In this document: in pieces, positions 9,048 through 17,461 of the stretch | Layout of the letters: every line of letters starts with the position of its first letter | Position numbering within the stretch: the first letter of the stretch is position 1 | Source: Gorillibacterium massiliense | Lineage (GTDB): Bacteria > Bacillota > Bacilli > Paenibacillales > NBRC-103111 | Reading direction: 5' to 3' | Assembly (NCBI RefSeq): GCF_000455485.1 | Contig: NZ_CBQR020000078.1 | Span: forward strand, 1-58,179 | DNA: 58,179 bases | Notes under the pieces: generated by a model | Databases searched by the model: none | The model's input: only the letters and a program-made list of their open reading frames with translations | Told to the model about the DNA's origin: nothing | Program-made: the position numbers and the translations under genes

Positions 9048-9170
9048 GTAAATAAAATAGGTTACTTGTGTCTTTCGTAAACAGAACAATCGTCTTTTCA
9101 TATTACCATAATGCGTCTTTGCGCGCAATTCAGAAAGAGAGAACCCAGCTCCTAGCTCGGGTTCTTTTTT
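9048..9170 (+). ncRNA. Short leader or small RNA ending in an intrinsic terminator
   Basis: The predicted transcript runs from about 9048 to the terminator at 9141-9170. It contains a 14-codon frame at 9111-9155 (MRLCAQFRKREPSS), whose stop TAG lies in the terminator loop. No ribosome site precedes that frame. The next gene on this strand starts at 9482. The region 9171-9481 holds only a small hairpin (GGTATC/GATACC near 9295-9312) and no recognised gene. This could be an attenuator leader, a small RNA, or the leader of a lost gene. Confidence 0.45.
9141..9170 (+). terminator. Intrinsic terminator of the helD-divergent leader
   Basis: GAACCC-AGCT pairs with AGCT-GGGTTC (one bulge), followed by six T. 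The distance from the promoter is about 100 bases. Confidence 0.8.
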
Positions 9171-9481
9171 GTTCTGCTTCTAAACCGCTAGCAAACATGA
9201 TCTTCCTGTAATATCCAAATCTTAAGGATGAATATTTTATCCGGTTTGGACAAAATATGATGAAGAAAAGTGTGGTCGCAAAACGAAAGGAGTAGGTATC
9301 TTTCGGGATACCAGGTTTCTTTTAAGTACCTTCTTCCCTTGTCGATTACAATGAGTTACTATTATTTATGAGCTTACGATTTTAGAGTATCTTAAACGAA
9401 TGAAACAACAAGAAAAGGCTGGCGGTGAATGAATTGGGTTTCTTAAATAAACTATTTGGAAGAACTGAGGAGGAAGAAATC

Positions 9482-10030
9482 ATGACGAAGGAAAATTTAA
9501 AGATTGGCATCATCTTGGGCAGCACACGTCAAGGCCGGGTAAGCCCGCAAGTAGGGGAATGGGTTAAAGGCATCGCCGACAAACGTGGAGACGCGAGTTA
9601 CGAAATCGTTGATATTGCGGATTATAAGCTTCCGTTTCTCGGAACAACCGACGGATCGGAACCCGGAATCGCTGCCTGGAATGCAAAGCTCGACAGCCTC
9701 GACGGTTTCGTCTTCATCGCTCAGGAATATAACCACAGCATCACGGGCGCATTGAAAAATGCCCTCGATTTTGCCCGCGAAGCTTGGAATAACAAAGCGG
9801 CCGGTATCGTCAGCTACGGTTCTTCAGGCGGAACCCGTGCAGCGGAACATCTCCGCGGCATTCTGGGAGAACTGCTGGTTGCCGATGTTCGCGTCCACCC
9901 CGCATTGTCCCTGTTTACGGATTTTGAAAATATGACCACCTTCAAACCGGCGGATCTGCATCTTCCCAATGTAACCGCAATGCTTGACCAAGTGATCGCT
10001 TGGAGCGGTGCTTTAAAAACGTTGAGATAA
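9482..10030 (+). CDS. NAD(P)H-dependent FMN reductase family protein
   Basis: A 182-residue flavodoxin-fold oxidoreductase that uses NAD(P)H to reduce FMN or quinone- or azo-type substrates. Motifs are the phosphate-binding loop GSTRQGRVSPQVGEWV near residue 12, DYKLPFLGTTD, and EYNHSITGALKNALDF, which shapes the flavin site. The ATG at 9482 is chosen because GAGGAGG lies 8 bases upstream; an in-frame GTG at 9425 would add 19 residues with no family match. The gene stands alone and ends at a hairpin terminator. A long untranslated region with its own terminator precedes it, so an additional promoter between 9170 and 9450 is likely but was not identified. Confidence 0.9.
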   Translation: MTKENLKIGIILGSTRQGRVSPQVGEWVKGIADKRGDASYEIVDIADYKLPFLGTTDGSEPGIAAWNAKLDSLDGFVFIAQEYNHSITGALKNALDFAREAWNNKAAGIVSYGSSGGTRAAEHLRGILGELLVADVRVHPALSLFTDFENMTTFKPADLHLPNVTAMLDQVIAWSGALKTLR

Positions 10031-10060
10031 TTTCTAAGGACAATTAAAAAGACCTAATCT

Positions 10061-10107
10061 ACAAGCTGGCGCCGGTTTTCAACCGGTGTCAGCTTGTTCT
10101 GTTTTCA
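10061..10107 (+). terminator. Terminator of the FMN reductase gene
   Basis: Long stem: ACAAGCTG-CGCCGGTT with AACCGGTG-CAGCTTGT, followed by a T-rich tail (TTCTGTTTT). Confidence 0.7.
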
Positions 10108-10125
10108 CAGATACTCTATTTCAAA

Positions 10126-10197
10126 TAAAAAAACACTCCCTGGAATTCCATCGGACTAACCCGCGAAGGGTTTTCCAATATCCAATCTAGGGAGTGT
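10126..10197 (-). terminator. Terminator with large branched loop after the chemoreceptor gene
   Basis: On the minus strand ACACTCCCT pairs with AGGGAGTGT across about 48 bases that contain an inner AACCC/GGGTT hairpin. Seven T follow. It terminates the chemoreceptor gene ending at 10261. Confidence 0.65.
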
Positions 10198-10260
10198 ATA
10201 CTGCTGGTGTTACTTGCCGATAAGGCCCGTGGTTTTCAGCAAATTCGCGATCAGGGTTGA

Positions 10261-12249
10261 CTACAATTTAAACCGTTCAACGACACTATGAAGCTTTTCA
10301 GCCATTTCCGCCAAAGCCTTGGCCGATTGGCCCACTTCTTCCATGGTAGCCAACTGTTCTTCCGATGCAGCCGAGACGCTCTGCGTATTCCCATTCGACT
10401 CTTTGGACAAGTTGGCCATTTCGTCAACTGAAGCGGCTACTTGCTGGGCGCTGGCTGACATCTGCTCTGTAACCGATGAAATTTCCACAATTTGATCGGC
10501 TATGCTTTGGGTCGACTTTTCAATCTGATGGAAGGCTTGCTCCGCTTTGTTCACGATGGTGAGACCTTCATCGGCTTGCTGTGTCTTCTGCGCCATATCA
10601 TGTTTAGCCTTGTCCATAAGGGAGGCCATCTCGATAATGACAACGAGAATACGTTCCACGGTGCTCTTGGACTGTTCCGCCAGTTTCCGCACTTCGGTAG
10701 CGACAACAGCAAATCCTCTTCCGTGTTCTCCCGCCCGAGCAGCTTCAATTCCCGCATTCAAAGCAAGAAGATTGGTTTGCGTCGACATATCGGCAATTGC
10801 TGAGTTCATATCTCGAATGTTTTCTGAAAGACGGCTCAGCTTGCCGATCATTTCAGCCGTATCCATAACGGACTCCCGAATGGAGACCATTTGGGACGTA
10901 ACTTCGTAGATAGCCTGTCTTCCCACCTCAACATCTTGCCCAGTTGAAATCGACGTATCCACAATCTGGTTAGCCGATTCGGCGATTCTCGAGATGCCCA
11001 CCGACATTTCCGACATGGCATACGCGGTTTCCGTAGCAGACAGAGACTGTCTTTCCGCACCGGATGCCACTTCTTGGATAGACATGGTGATTTGCTCGGA
11101 GGCTTTAATCGTCTGTTCGGCGCTTGCGATCATTTCCTCCGAAGAAGCCGCTAATTGGCTGGATGCATCGGACACTTCATGCAAAACAAGATGCAGGGAT
11201 TCGGTCATTCCATTGAATGATGACGCAAGATGGCCCAGTTCATCCTTAGATTTCGTTTCAATCCGCTGTGTCAAGTCACCGTTGCCGACACGTGCGGAGG
11301 CTTCCACCAGGTGCTTAAGCGGACCCGAAATAGAGCGGACAATGAATATCGCCAGAAGAATACCAATCGTAATGAAAATGGTCTCAACAACCAAAGCAGC
11401 TACCCATATTGGCTGAGTGGCTTTGTCAACCTCCTTCAACTCGATGGTGCCGACGATTTTCCAGCCTGTCTTCTCATTGGTTTCGAAGGCGGCTCGCTTC
11501 TTGACGCCGTTCAGCTTATAGTCAATCATACCTGCGGTTTGGGCCAACATTTTTTCGTAATGTGAACCGGTGGCTTCGCTTCCAGCCGCATTTTTCGGAT
11601 GGTAAACGAACTTGCTGTTACGGTCGAGGATATAGACATAACCCTCTTTCCCGATTTTGACATCACTGAAAATTTCGGCGAAATGCTTCATGCTTAAATT
11701 AATGGAAACTACGCCTTTTTTATCCTTTGTTGCTTTGCTAATGGAGAACACTACATTATTCGTACTCACAGAAACGTACGGATCGCTGATGACGACTTCG
11801 CCCGGCTTGCTCATGGCCAATTTGTACCAATCCCTTGTCCGGGGATCGTACTCTTGCTTGCCGGGATCTGGAGATTTCATCCAGTGGCCTTTGTCATTTC
11901 CCAGGATGAGAAGCTCCACTTCCGGATGATTGGTTGTGAAGTTGTCAATGAACGTTTGGACTCCGCTGTTCGCTGCATCGGCCGCTGAGGAGTCCATCAA
12001 TTCGGAAAGCAATTGAACGTTCTGCATCTCTGCTTGAAGATACTGTTCAGTCAAATGATTCGCGATATTCACATTTTCTTTTGCAGATTGGGAGATACTG
12101 TCATTCAGTTGGTTGGCTGCGGTTAAATAGGAAAAAGAGGAAGCCACAAGGACAGGAATAATCAATAAAGTAAGAAATGAAATAAATAATCGGGCTTTGA
12201 TCGAAATGCCTTTGAATTTGCGAAAAACCGGGATCCCCTTTTTCATCAT
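10261..12249 (-). CDS. Methyl-accepting chemotaxis protein with periplasm-facing sensor
   Basis: Transmembrane chemoreceptor of 662 residues that passes extracellular signals to CheA/CheW. A first membrane helix lies at about residues 18-40, an extracellular Cache-like sensor at 41-280 (with [12 protein letters not shown]-like residues), a second helix at about 280-305 and a HAMP domain to 360. The rest is the coiled-coil signalling domain. The tip reads [21 protein letters not shown], where Gly replaces the usual second Ala of [16 protein letters not shown] lies nine bases before the ATG. The gene is monocistronic and ends at a branched terminator. A sigma-D-like -10 lies upstream. The ligand is unknown. 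Confidence 0.93.
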   Translation of the reverse strand: MMKKGIPVFRKFKGISIKARLFISFLTLLIIPVLVASSFSYLTAANQLNDSISQSAKENVNIANHLTEQYLQAEMQNVQLLSELMDSSAADAANSGVQTFIDNFTTNHPEVELLILGNDKGHWMKSPDPGKQEYDPRTRDWYKLAMSKPGEVVISDPYVSVSTNNVVFSISKATKDKKGVVSINLSMKHFAEIFSDVKIGKEGYVYILDRNSKFVYHPKNAAGSEATGSHYEKMLAQTAGMIDYKLNGVKKRAAFETNEKTGWKIVGTIELKEVDKATQPIWVAALVVETIFITIGILLAIFIVRSISGPLKHLVEASARVGNGDLTQRIETKSKDELGHLASSFNGMTESLHLVLHEVSDASSQLAASSEEMIASAEQTIKASEQITMSIQEVASGAERQSLSATETAYAMSEMSVGISRIAESANQIVDTSISTGQDVEVGRQAIYEVTSQMVSIRESVMDTAEMIGKLSRLSENIRDMNSAIADMSTQTNLLALNAGIEAARAGEHGRGFAVVATEVRKLAEQSKSTVERILVVIIEMASLMDKAKHDMAQKTQQADEGLTIVNKAEQAFHQIEKSTQSIADQIVEISSVTEQMSASAQQVAASVDEMANLSKESNGNTQSVSAASEEQLATMEEVGQSAKALAEMAEKLHSVVERFKL

Positions 12250-12375
12250 CTTTACATTCTCCTCGGCGCAGGCATTCCCTTATGCCTACCTATGTTGTTG
12301 TAAAACGGTTAAAATTTACATTTATTGCATATATACACCGGAACTGACAACATGTCACTCCAGATGCTACGGTCT

Positions 12376-12383
12376 ATATCGGA
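12376..12383 (-). promoter_or_regulatory. Possible sigma-D -10 element of the chemoreceptor gene
   Basis: The minus strand reads TCCGATAT, seven of eight bases of the Bacillus sigma-D -10 (GCCGATAT), about 127 bases before the chemoreceptor ATG. The -35 position 15 bases upstream (ACAA) is a weak match to TAAA. Confidence 0.3.
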
Positions 12384-12430
12384 ATATTAATAGTAATATT
12401 GTAGGGGTTTTAATAATGGCTAAAAACGCC

Positions 12431-12473
12431 AAACGGCAGCCCTCGCGCCTTAAGCGCTCGCGGCTGCCGTTTA
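12431..12473 (-). terminator. Hairpin after the DUF4097 gene, near copy of the 2992 terminator
   Basis: AAACGGCAGCC pairs with GGCTGCCGTTT around CGCGC/GCGC. Both the outer arm and the preceding bases AAAAACGCC match the element at 2992-3037. It lies between the DUF4097 stop (12510) and the chemoreceptor promoter region. Confidence 0.6.
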
Positions 12474-12509
12474 TTCAAACTCTCCTACTCTCTATCTAAA
12501 CACCGGGTC

Positions 12510-13736
12510 TTAGTCGAGGGTATTTACCTCAATTTTCCCAGTTGTTGCACCAAGTTGGACATGATAATCTCCGCTCCCCAAGGTAGCGGTCTTATTATGC
12601 GTCTTGCCTTTCCAAGGAATGTCTCCGCTAATGCCACCCATCGTTGTAGTTGCTTCAAACATTGCTGACGATCGATTATTTATCTCCATGCCAATTTTGC
12701 CAGTAACGGTGTTGATGTCATAATCGCCGCCGATAGGCGAACCGGCATCAACCTGAATGGATCCGGTGGTATTTTTGACGTGAACACCTTTTTTAGCGTT
12801 TTTCACGACGATCGATCCGGTGGTGGTGTTGATTTCCAGGTCGCCGCTTATCTCCTCTGCCGTTATGGCTCCTGTAGTTGCACTCAAGTTCGCATTACCC
12901 TGAATATTAATACCTCTTACCGATCCGGTTGTCGCCTCTGCTGTCCCGTCCCCGTCGATATCTTGGAGCGTTATGCGCCCCGTGGTGGTATGAATCGTCG
13001 CGCTGGCTACATGAGTCGCCGTAATGTCACCGACAGAGGAATCTACCTCCACTTCCATCCCCTCCGGTACTTCAATAACCAATTCGACGGTAGGAGGATT
13101 GATTTTACTGCCATGATCAACTACTTGCAGCACCGCCTCACTGCCGCCGTGCAAGTTCACATCGATCTCCGCAGCGCGTTTTTTTGCAGCTTCCTCATTG
13201 TCCGTGCGAACGTGGATCACGCCGGTCATCCGTATGCTGTCCCCACTGATTCCAGTCACTTTAGTAATCCCGACATTGTTGCTAACCTTGAGTATTCCCG
13301 CATCCGGCGCCGATATGGTCTGTTCCGTTAGGGGAATATCAGTCATTTTACCTGTTACCAGATTACCTTCGGATACTTTGTCTACAACATCGTCAATGAC
13401 ACTGTCGACTACCGTGTTAACCTTATCCCCGAAGCTAAGGTTCCCATGCAGCACTTCTTCCATCGTACCGGACTGTTTGCTGCTATGATACCAGTTGGCA
13501 GCCACCAGCACGATTGCCAGCAGGATGACCAATTTCCAACTGATCCTCCAATTGTTATTTTCCGTCCGACGCATTTGCAGCCAAATCAGTTCAAGTCCCA
13601 ACAAGATGAGCAGTGCCGGCCACCAGCCAAGTATTACGCCGAGCCAATCAGTCCCCCTTAACTGATCCGCTAAAAACGCTCCACCCAGAACGATTAAAGT
13701 AATGGCGACTGTAAAGCCCCCCAGTTTTCTCTGCAT
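12510..13736 (-). CDS. LiaF-like membrane protein with DUF4097 beta-helix domain
   Basis: A 408-residue envelope protein. The first 85 residues hold three hydrophobic segments (about 8-28, 34-52, 66-84) separated by short polar loops, as in LiaI/LiaF-type N termini. From about residue 130 the chain turns into short beta repeats rich in TTTGxI (for example IHTTTGRITLQD and EINTTTGSIVVK), the pattern of the DUF4097 putative-adhesin beta-helix, probably outside the membrane. GGAGG precedes the ATG by seven bases. Proteins of this class often act in cell-envelope stress circuits; the exact role here is unknown. Its promoter carries the same 47-bp element as the RND exporter gene, so the two are probably co-regulated. 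Confidence 0.82.
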   Translation of the reverse strand: MQRKLGGFTVAITLIVLGGAFLADQLRGTDWLGVILGWWPALLILLGLELIWLQMRRTENNNWRISWKLVILLAIVLVAANWYHSSKQSGTMEEVLHGNLSFGDKVNTVVDSVIDDVVDKVSEGNLVTGKMTDIPLTEQTISAPDAGILKVSNNVGITKVTGISGDSIRMTGVIHVRTDNEEAAKKRAAEIDVNLHGGSEAVLQVVDHGSKINPPTVELVIEVPEGMEVEVDSSVGDITATHVASATIHTTTGRITLQDIDGDGTAEATTGSVRGINIQGNANLSATTGAITAEEISGDLEINTTTGSIVVKNAKKGVHVKNTTGSIQVDAGSPIGGDYDINTVTGKIGMEINNRSSAMFEATTTMGGISGDIPWKGKTHNKTATLGSGDYHVQLGATTGKIEVNTLD

Positions 13737-13773
13737 CCCGTTTCCTCCATCCTATCTCCTGCTCTATGGCATT

Positions 13774-13779
13774 ATTGTA
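13774..13779 (-). promoter_or_regulatory. -10 box of the DUF4097 gene
   Basis: TACAAT on the minus strand, preceded at 17 bases by a poor -35 (TTCAGC). The shared element at 13801-13847 starts 22 bases upstream of this box. Confidence 0.55.
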
Positions 13780-13800
13780 GCTTATGGTTTAAAAGTGCTG

Positions 13801-13847
13801 AACGGACTCGGGACGGTAATTACACTGGACTTTGGTCGGGTAGATCC
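13801..13847 (-). promoter_or_regulatory. Shared promoter element, copy A (DUF4097 gene)
   Basis: On the plus strand the blocks AACGGAC, GACGGT, ACTGGACTTT and GTCGGG occur in the same order and spacing as at 17360-17406. The core GACTTTGGTC is an imperfect inverted repeat of GACT. The distance to the -10 is the same in both copies. A weak -35 plus this element suggests an activator site. Confidence 0.65.
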
Positions 13848-14078
13848 CAATCTATACAAATCGAACGAAAGATTGAATGGATTCTGTCCCTGCAAAACCT
13901 GATTATTCTTCCAATCGCTGTTGCACTCAGATTCCATGATTAGATAATCCCTATAGGTAGGAATCTGATTGCAAAGGCGACCGCTGACGCTTTTCCAGAA
14001 CAATCGGTTTCTCCGCTCCTTCATCCCTTTCTTTCGTTCCATTTATATATTTGCCTCAGTAAGATCCCCGATTTACAA

Positions 14079-14133
14079 AATGAGGCCGTCCCGCCGGTCG
14101 GAAATCCGAACCTTTGGAGACGGCCTCATTTTT
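14079..14133 (-). terminator. Terminator of the RND exporter gene
   Basis: A 12-bp stem, AATGAGGCCGTC with GACGGCCTCATT, with a smaller inner hairpin and T-rich flanks on both strands, 17 bases after the RND stop. From here to 13860 no gene is recognised. Confidence 0.75.
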
Positions 14134-14149
14134 CGATCCATTTTACTTA

Positions 14150-17100
14150 TTACGCTTCAACCGATGCGGCTGCGGCCACAAGGGTCTCGCTGCTGGTTTC
14201 ACCAACCGCCGCTTTCCGCTGCTTGGCGGCCTTGCGGAAGTAGAACAATTCATAGACGCAAGGAATGACGATGAGCGTCAGCACCGTGGCTACCACCAGC
14301 CCGCCGATAACGACGATGGCAAGGCTTTGGGAAACGATGCTGCCCATTTCCGCTTTACCGAACAGCAAGGGCAGCATGGCGCATATGGTCGCGATAGCCG
14401 TCATCAAGATCGGACGCATGCGCACCGATGCGGCTTCGATCAACGCCTCGCGGATCGGCATCTTCTCTTCGTTATGCCTTACCCGGTCGATGAGCACGAT
14501 GGCGTTGGTGACGACGATGCCGATGAGCATCAAGGCTCCGAAAGCTGCCGTATAATCGGGTGTAATTCCGGCGATGATGAGGCCGACGACGGAACCGATA
14601 GCCGCCAGGGGCAGCGACAGGATGATGGCGAATGGCGCGCGGAAGGTCTTGAAGGTAACCACCAGAATCAGGAACACCAGTCCGATGGAAACTAGCGCCG
14701 TCGTGTACAGATCGGAGAAGTTATCGGATTGCTCCGCCGAGGCGCCGCCGATGACCAGGTCGGTATTCGCCGGCAGCGTGATCTTATCCATCTCCTTCTT
14801 GATATCCGCGGCTACCACGGAAAGCTTCTTCGCATCGGCCGAAGCCGTGATCCGCACGTATGGTTTGGCATCCTTGTGATATAGGAGACTGGGCTCGTCG
14901 ACTTTGACGATTTGGGCTACTTGGGACACGGGAACTACGCCCGCCGCCGTACTTACCGTCAGCTTATTCAAGTCGCCGACACTTGCCGGAGTGATCAACG
15001 GCTCCAAATTAACGGCTACATCCTTACCCCCGTCGGTGATTTTCCCAAGGGGGATCGAATTCATCATCCCCTGCAATTGCGCCCCGATCTCTTGGGCGTT
15101 GCCGGCTTCCGGCTTCACCTTTACGTTATAAACAGGTTTTGTCTCTTCCATGTTGCTGGTTACTTTGGTGACACCTTCGATGGCAGCGATCTTCTTCATG
15201 GCATCCGCAGCCGTGCCATCAATAGCCTTGGCGTCCTCACCAACGATGTCGACGGTGACGGAGGTGGTGCCGCCGCCCATCAGATTCATGGCGCTCACGG
15301 TAAATTCGGCATCCGGAAATTGATCCTTTTGCTTTTTGACTTTCTCGATGAATGCCTTGCCGTCCTTACCGTCTTTCAGAACCATGATGTAATCGACCAG
15401 CGTCGGGGAGACGACGTTGCCCCATGCCGCCGAATCGGAACTGTTGCCGTTTTGCATAAACGTATACTTCGATTCCGGCTGGTCAATGAGATAAGCCTCC
15501 AGCTTCTTCCCTTCGTCCAGCACTTTGCTGATCGGCGTATCGCTGGGGAAATTAAGCGAAGCGCTGATCAAGGAGTAATCGGAGGAATCGATGGCTCCTT
15601 TTGGCATGGCCATATAGCTAGCGATCGAACCGAAGAAGAGCAGCGTCGCGACAACGAGCGGAACCCATTTATGCTTCAAGTTCCAGCCCAAGATGCCGGC
15701 GAAGCGGGCGCTCCCGCGGTGCTCTTTGGTCCGGGTACGGCGCAGCAGCAAAGAGCTGAGCAAAGGCACGACGGTCAATGCTACAATCAAAGAAGCGAGC
15801 AACGAGTAGGTCACCGTCAGAGCGAAAGGCAGCAGGAACGCCTGCAAGGAGCCTTTCAAGAGACCGATTGGCAGGAATACCGCCACGGTCGTGATCGTCG
15901 AAGACGTAATCGCGGAAGAAACTTCCCGAGTAGCGTCGATGATAAGCCCGGCGCTGAAGGATTCTTTTTGCAGCCTGCGGTAGATATTCTCGATGACGAC
16001 GATACTGTCGTCCACCAGCCGGCCGACTGCGACAGCCACGCCGCCCAAGGTAATGATATTGAGAGTAACGCCGGACAGGTTCAACAGGTAAAGCGTAATC
16101 CCAAGAGAAAGAGGGATGGAAACGATGGTAATCAGCGTCGTCCGGATATTGCGCAAGAACAGGAGAATGACGATCGTGGCGAACAGCGCACCCATCAAGA
16201 CCTCCCGCATCATGCTGTTCACGGAATGAACGACCATGTCCGTGGTGCTGAAGAAGACATCCAGTTTCACTTTGCCTTCATAATCCTTGTTGATCCGGTC
16301 AACGGTCTTTTTTACTTCCTTGCCGACCTTGACGGAGTTGGCATTCGCCTCTTTGGTGATGTCTACCACCAAGCTCTCTTTGCCGTTCAGACGCGTAACG
16401 CTCTCCTGACCCGCCGATAACTTAACCTGGGCCACGTCCGCCAGCTTCACTCCGGGTGCGACGGGAAGATTGCGTAGGGCATCGATGCCTTCCACGCTGG
16501 AACTGACCTTCAAATTGGCCATTGCTCCGTCGATGGCTTTCTCCCCGACGGTAAGGGAGCTGTCTTTTCCTTGCAAAAGGCCCATCAGCACTTGTGGAGC
16601 GATGCCCTTCTGCGCCAACTTGGACGTATCCGCGGCCACCGAGATACCGGGAACTGCTTTTCCGAAGATGAGCGCGCTGCCGACGCCGTCTATTTTATTC
16701 AACTCGTAGGATATCGTTTTCCCCAATGATTCCCGTTCCGTATCCGACAGACCGTCGGCATACACCACCGAAAGCTCGGACACTGGGATCATGCTCGTAT
16801 TCAATTGGAGCACGTATGGTTTTATGACGCCTTGAGGGAGCTGCACCTGGCCGACGGCTTCCTGTACATCCGCCTTTGCCTGCTTCATATCTGTCTTCGA
16901 TTCAAAAAAGAGATTGATCTGGGCGTATCCGTCTCCCGATTCAGACAGCATTTCCTTCTTGCCTTTGATGGCGCCTAAGGCGCTTTCCAACGGTGTGGAT
17001 ACCTCCCGCTCCATGCTTCGGGCATCATAACCCGGGCCGATGGCGGTAACCGTTACCTGGGGATTATCCGCAGACGGCAACAGCTCCATGGGCAGTTGAA

Positions 17101-17191
17101 AATAACTCAAAATCCCTACTGCCAAAGCCATGATGACTAGTAAGCCCACCGCCGCTTTGTTTTTGAAGCCCCACTTCGTAAACAAACTCAT
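14150..17191 (-). CDS. RND-family multidrug/lipid exporter (HAE1/SwrC-like)
   Basis: Proton-driven RND transporter of 1013 residues. It opens with a membrane helix (residues 12-32), followed by a large extracytoplasmic loop starting LPSADNPQVTVTAIGPGYDARSMEREV. A helix block at about 330-500 contains GRLVDDSIVVIENIYRR, with the paired Asp needed for proton transfer. A second loop and helix block ending near 990 complete the two-fold repeat. The ATG at 17191 has GGAGGA eight bases upstream; an in-frame longer start would add 22 basic residues before the usual MSLFTKWGF opening. No membrane-fusion partner lies beside it, as is common in Gram-positives (compare Bacillus SwrC). Its promoter shares the 47-bp element with the DUF4097 gene. 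Confidence 0.93.
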   Translation of the reverse strand: MSLFTKWGFKNKAAVGLLVIMALAVGILSYFQLPMELLPSADNPQVTVTAIGPGYDARSMEREVSTPLESALGAIKGKKEMLSESGDGYAQINLFFESKTDMKQAKADVQEAVGQVQLPQGVIKPYVLQLNTSMIPVSELSVVYADGLSDTERESLGKTISYELNKIDGVGSALIFGKAVPGISVAADTSKLAQKGIAPQVLMGLLQGKDSSLTVGEKAIDGAMANLKVSSSVEGIDALRNLPVAPGVKLADVAQVKLSAGQESVTRLNGKESLVVDITKEANANSVKVGKEVKKTVDRINKDYEGKVKLDVFFSTTDMVVHSVNSMMREVLMGALFATIVILLFLRNIRTTLITIVSIPLSLGITLYLLNLSGVTLNIITLGGVAVAVGRLVDDSIVVIENIYRRLQKESFSAGLIIDATREVSSAITSSTITTVAVFLPIGLLKGSLQAFLLPFALTVTYSLLASLIVALTVVPLLSSLLLRRTRTKEHRGSARFAGILGWNLKHKWVPLVVATLLFFGSIASYMAMPKGAIDSSDYSLISASLNFPSDTPISKVLDEGKKLEAYLIDQPESKYTFMQNGNSSDSAAWGNVVSPTLVDYIMVLKDGKDGKAFIEKVKKQKDQFPDAEFTVSAMNLMGGGTTSVTVDIVGEDAKAIDGTAADAMKKIAAIEGVTKVTSNMEETKPVYNVKVKPEAGNAQEIGAQLQGMMNSIPLGKITDGGKDVAVNLEPLITPASVGDLNKLTVSTAAGVVPVSQVAQIVKVDEPSLLYHKDAKPYVRITASADAKKLSVVAADIKKEMDKITLPANTDLVIGGASAEQSDNFSDLYTTALVSIGLVFLILVVTFKTFRAPFAIILSLPLAAIGSVVGLIIAGITPDYTAAFGALMLIGIVVTNAIVLIDRVRHNEEKMPIREALIEAASVRMRPILMTAIATICAMLPLLFGKAEMGSIVSQSLAIVVIGGLVVATVLTLIVIPCVYELFYFRKAAKQRKAAVGETSSETLVAAAASVEA

Positions 17192-17332
17192 TTTCCCACT
17201 CCTCCTGATTTCACCTGGTTTCTCTCTTCTTGCTGTATGTTGGCTTGCCTTATGCACTTTGCGATCAACAACCGGGCGATTCCTCTCATGACGATAAGAC
17301 GCTCAATCTTCACTGTTTGTTCATCTTGACTC

Positions 17333-17338
17333 AGTTTA
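17333..17338 (-). promoter_or_regulatory. -10 box of the RND exporter gene
   Basis: TAAACT on the minus strand, with a weak -35 (TTTTGG) 17 bases upstream. It lies at exactly the same distance from the shared element as the -10 of the DUF4097 gene. Confidence 0.5.
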
Positions 17339-17359
17339 GCCTGATCCAGAAAAATCCAA

Positions 17360-17406
17360 AACGGACCGAAGACGGTTAAAAAACTGGACTTTAGTCGGGC
17401 AAAATC
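17360..17406 (-). promoter_or_regulatory. Shared promoter element, copy B (RND gene)
   Basis: The blocks AACGGAC, GACGGT, ACTGGACTTT and GTCGGG are identical to copy A at 13801-13847. Here the core GACTTTAGTC is a perfect inverted repeat of GACT, as expected for a dimeric response regulator of the NarL/LiaR type. The binding protein is not encoded in the window. Confidence 0.65.
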
Positions 17407-17461
17407 TGGCAATGTCATTTCCGCCTCTACCGCCATATGCTGAACATAAAGAGGTGGAACC

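Noticed and set aside
9253-9295. Small frame MMKKSVVAKRKE in the spacer before the FMN reductase
   Set aside because: No ribosome site precedes it, and nothing besides its position links it to a function.
10201-10260. In-frame continuation after the chemoreceptor stop codon (STLIANLLKTTGLIGK then stop)
   Set aside because: The 16 codons after the TAG could suggest stop-codon readthrough, but the gene already ends with a normal receptor tail (RFKL), and no readthrough context or family extension is known to me.
12260-12300. Short inverted repeat (AGGCAT/ATGCCT) before the chemoreceptor as a riboswitch
   Set aside because: A single 6-bp stem with no conserved riboswitch core; no known class fits.
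13782-14042. 86-residue minus-strand frame upstream of the DUF4097 gene
   Set aside because: No recognisable domain, no clear ribosome site, and it covers the promoter element.
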